A stretch of DNA of 6,418 bases from Nitrosomonas eutropha (lineage in GTDB: Bacteria > Pseudomonadota > Gammaproteobacteria > Burkholderiales > Nitrosomonadaceae), in contig JACTML010000065.1 in NCBI GenBank assembly GCA_014584635.1, positions 1-6,418 on the forward strand, written 5' to 3'. Positions within the stretch are counted from its first letter, which is position 1. Each line of letters begins with the position of its first letter. Shown one piece after another: positions 5,664 to 6,418 of this stretch. The notes under the pieces are model-generated. The model made no database searches. It was not told where the DNA came from and was given only the letters and a program-made list of their open reading frames with translations. The position numbers and the translations under genes were made by a program.

Positions 5664-6418
5664 ATGGCAAAACCTAAAGGGTTGGGGCGCGGTCTGGATG
5701 CGCTACTGGCGGATAATTCCCAGGAAATGGATACATTGCAGAACCTTGCCGTGGATTTATTGCAAACCGGCAAGTACCAGCCACGAACAAGAATGGATGA
5801 AACATCCCTGCACGATCTGGCAGAATCGATCAAATCGCAGGGAGTTATGCAACCTTTGCTGGTACGCCCGCTGGTGACAGGCGGCTATGAAATCATTGCC
5901 GGAGAACGTCGCTGGCGAGCTGCCCAGATCGCTGGACTGGAGCATATTCCCGCCATTGTGCGCGAGATTCCGGATGAATCTGCGCTTGCGCTTTCGCTGA
6001 TCGAAAATATTCAGCGTGAAGATCTGAATCCTCTGGAAGTAGCAGCCGGTATCCAACGCCTGATCGATGAATTCGGCATGACGCATCAAACAGCCGGTCA
6101 GGCACTGGGTTATTCGCGCAGTGCTGTTTCAAATTTACTGCGTCTGCTTAATCTGGCTGCGCCAATTCAGGATTTAATCATGCAGGGCAAAATAGATATG
6201 GGACACGGGCGCGCCCTGCTCGCGCTGGATGCCGGAAAACAGCTGGAAATTGCGCATCTGATCATGCAAAAGCAGCTATCTGTGCGAGAAACCGAAAATT
6301 TGCTCAGACGCATGAATCAAATACCTCCTGTTAGAAAGCGGGTTTCTCCAGATCGGGATTTACTCCGCTTGCAGGAAGATATGTCTGCCCGTCTGGGCGC
6401 CAATGTCGTCATCAGGCA
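5664..6418 (+). CDS. parB: Chromosome-partitioning protein ParB (Spo0J), partial at 3' end
   Basis: The first 251 codons are present; the gene continues beyond the right edge, with roughly 30-40 residues expected to be missing. The N-terminal KGLGRGLDALL (5-15) is the usual ParA-contacting peptide that stimulates ParA ATPase. The CTP-binding/N-engagement domain shows GERRWRAA (80-87) and LIENIQRED (112-120), the arginine-rich and ENxxR motifs of CTP-dependent ParB clamps. A helix-turn-helix for parS recognition follows (about residues 141-164, including QALGYSRSAVSNLLRLL). Further on is the linker leading to the C-terminal dimerisation domain, which is mostly outside the window. The ATG at 5664 fits the family start MAKPKGLGRGL and has AGG at 5651-5653, ten bases upstream. 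The binding site parS is at 1928-1943. parA lies 155 bases upstream. Confidence 0.97.
   Translation, partial: MAKPKGLGRGLDALLADNSQEMDTLQNLAVDLLQTGKYQPRTRMDETSLHDLAESIKSQGVMQPLLVRPLVTGGYEIIAGERRWRAAQIAGLEHIPAIVREIPDESALALSLIENIQREDLNPLEVAAGIQRLIDEFGMTHQTAGQALGYSRSAVSNLLRLLNLAAPIQDLIMQGKIDMGHGRALLALDAGKQLEIAHLIMQKQLSVRETENLLRRMNQIPPVRKRVSPDRDLLRLQEDMSARLGANVVIR

Noticed and set aside
5558..5677. 39-codon open frame between parA and parB
   Set aside because: It has no convincing ribosome binding site, no recognisable sequence and overlaps parB. It is kept only as part of the spacer observation.

Overview
The window looks like a piece of chromosome from a betaproteobacterium, most likely a Nitrosomonas-type ammonia oxidiser (order Nitrosomonadales). 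This rests on overall protein resemblance, the moderate base composition and the mnmG-rsmG-parA-parB gene order near a parS site. The genus is an inference made without any database search. Everything visible is core chromosomal material. I see no insertion sequence, integrase, CRISPR array, tRNA or rRNA gene.

Layout from left to right. On the minus strand, positions 1-761 hold the 5' two-thirds or so of an inner-membrane permease of the oligopeptide/dipeptide (OppC/DppC-like) ABC transporter class, running off the left edge. A 318-base divergent intergenic region follows. At its right end is a near-consensus sigma-28 (FliA) promoter driving flgM (anti-sigma-28 factor) and flgN (export chaperone for the hook-filament junction proteins), which are one base apart. 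A second 308-base intergenic region (1846-2153) carries a perfect 16-bp parS centromere site and a good sigma-70-type promoter. After it come mnmG (tRNA wobble-uridine modification), rsmG (16S rRNA G527 methyltransferase, overlapping mnmG by 26 bases), parA and parB. ParB is cut by the right edge after 251 codons.

How the parts work together. FlgM and FlgN form the late-flagellar checkpoint: FliA transcribes the gene for its own inhibitor, and FlgM is secreted once the hook-basal body is finished. ParA, ParB and parS form the chromosome-segregation system: ParB loads at parS and slides outward as a CTP-dependent clamp, and the ParA ATPase moves the complexes. parS lies about 2.8 kb before parA and 94 bp upstream of the probable mnmG promoter, so ParB bound there sits directly in front of the mnmG-rsmG-parA-parB cluster. 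The mnmG/rsmG/par group is commonly found near oriC, so this window is probably origin-proximal, but no oriC or DnaA-box cluster was seen.

I found no clearly new biological system. The points most worth a second look are the parS site between the flagellar and gid-par blocks, the sigma-28 promoter, the flagellar/partition gene juxtaposition, the unusually long parA-parB spacer, and the permease gene that begins its own transcription unit.
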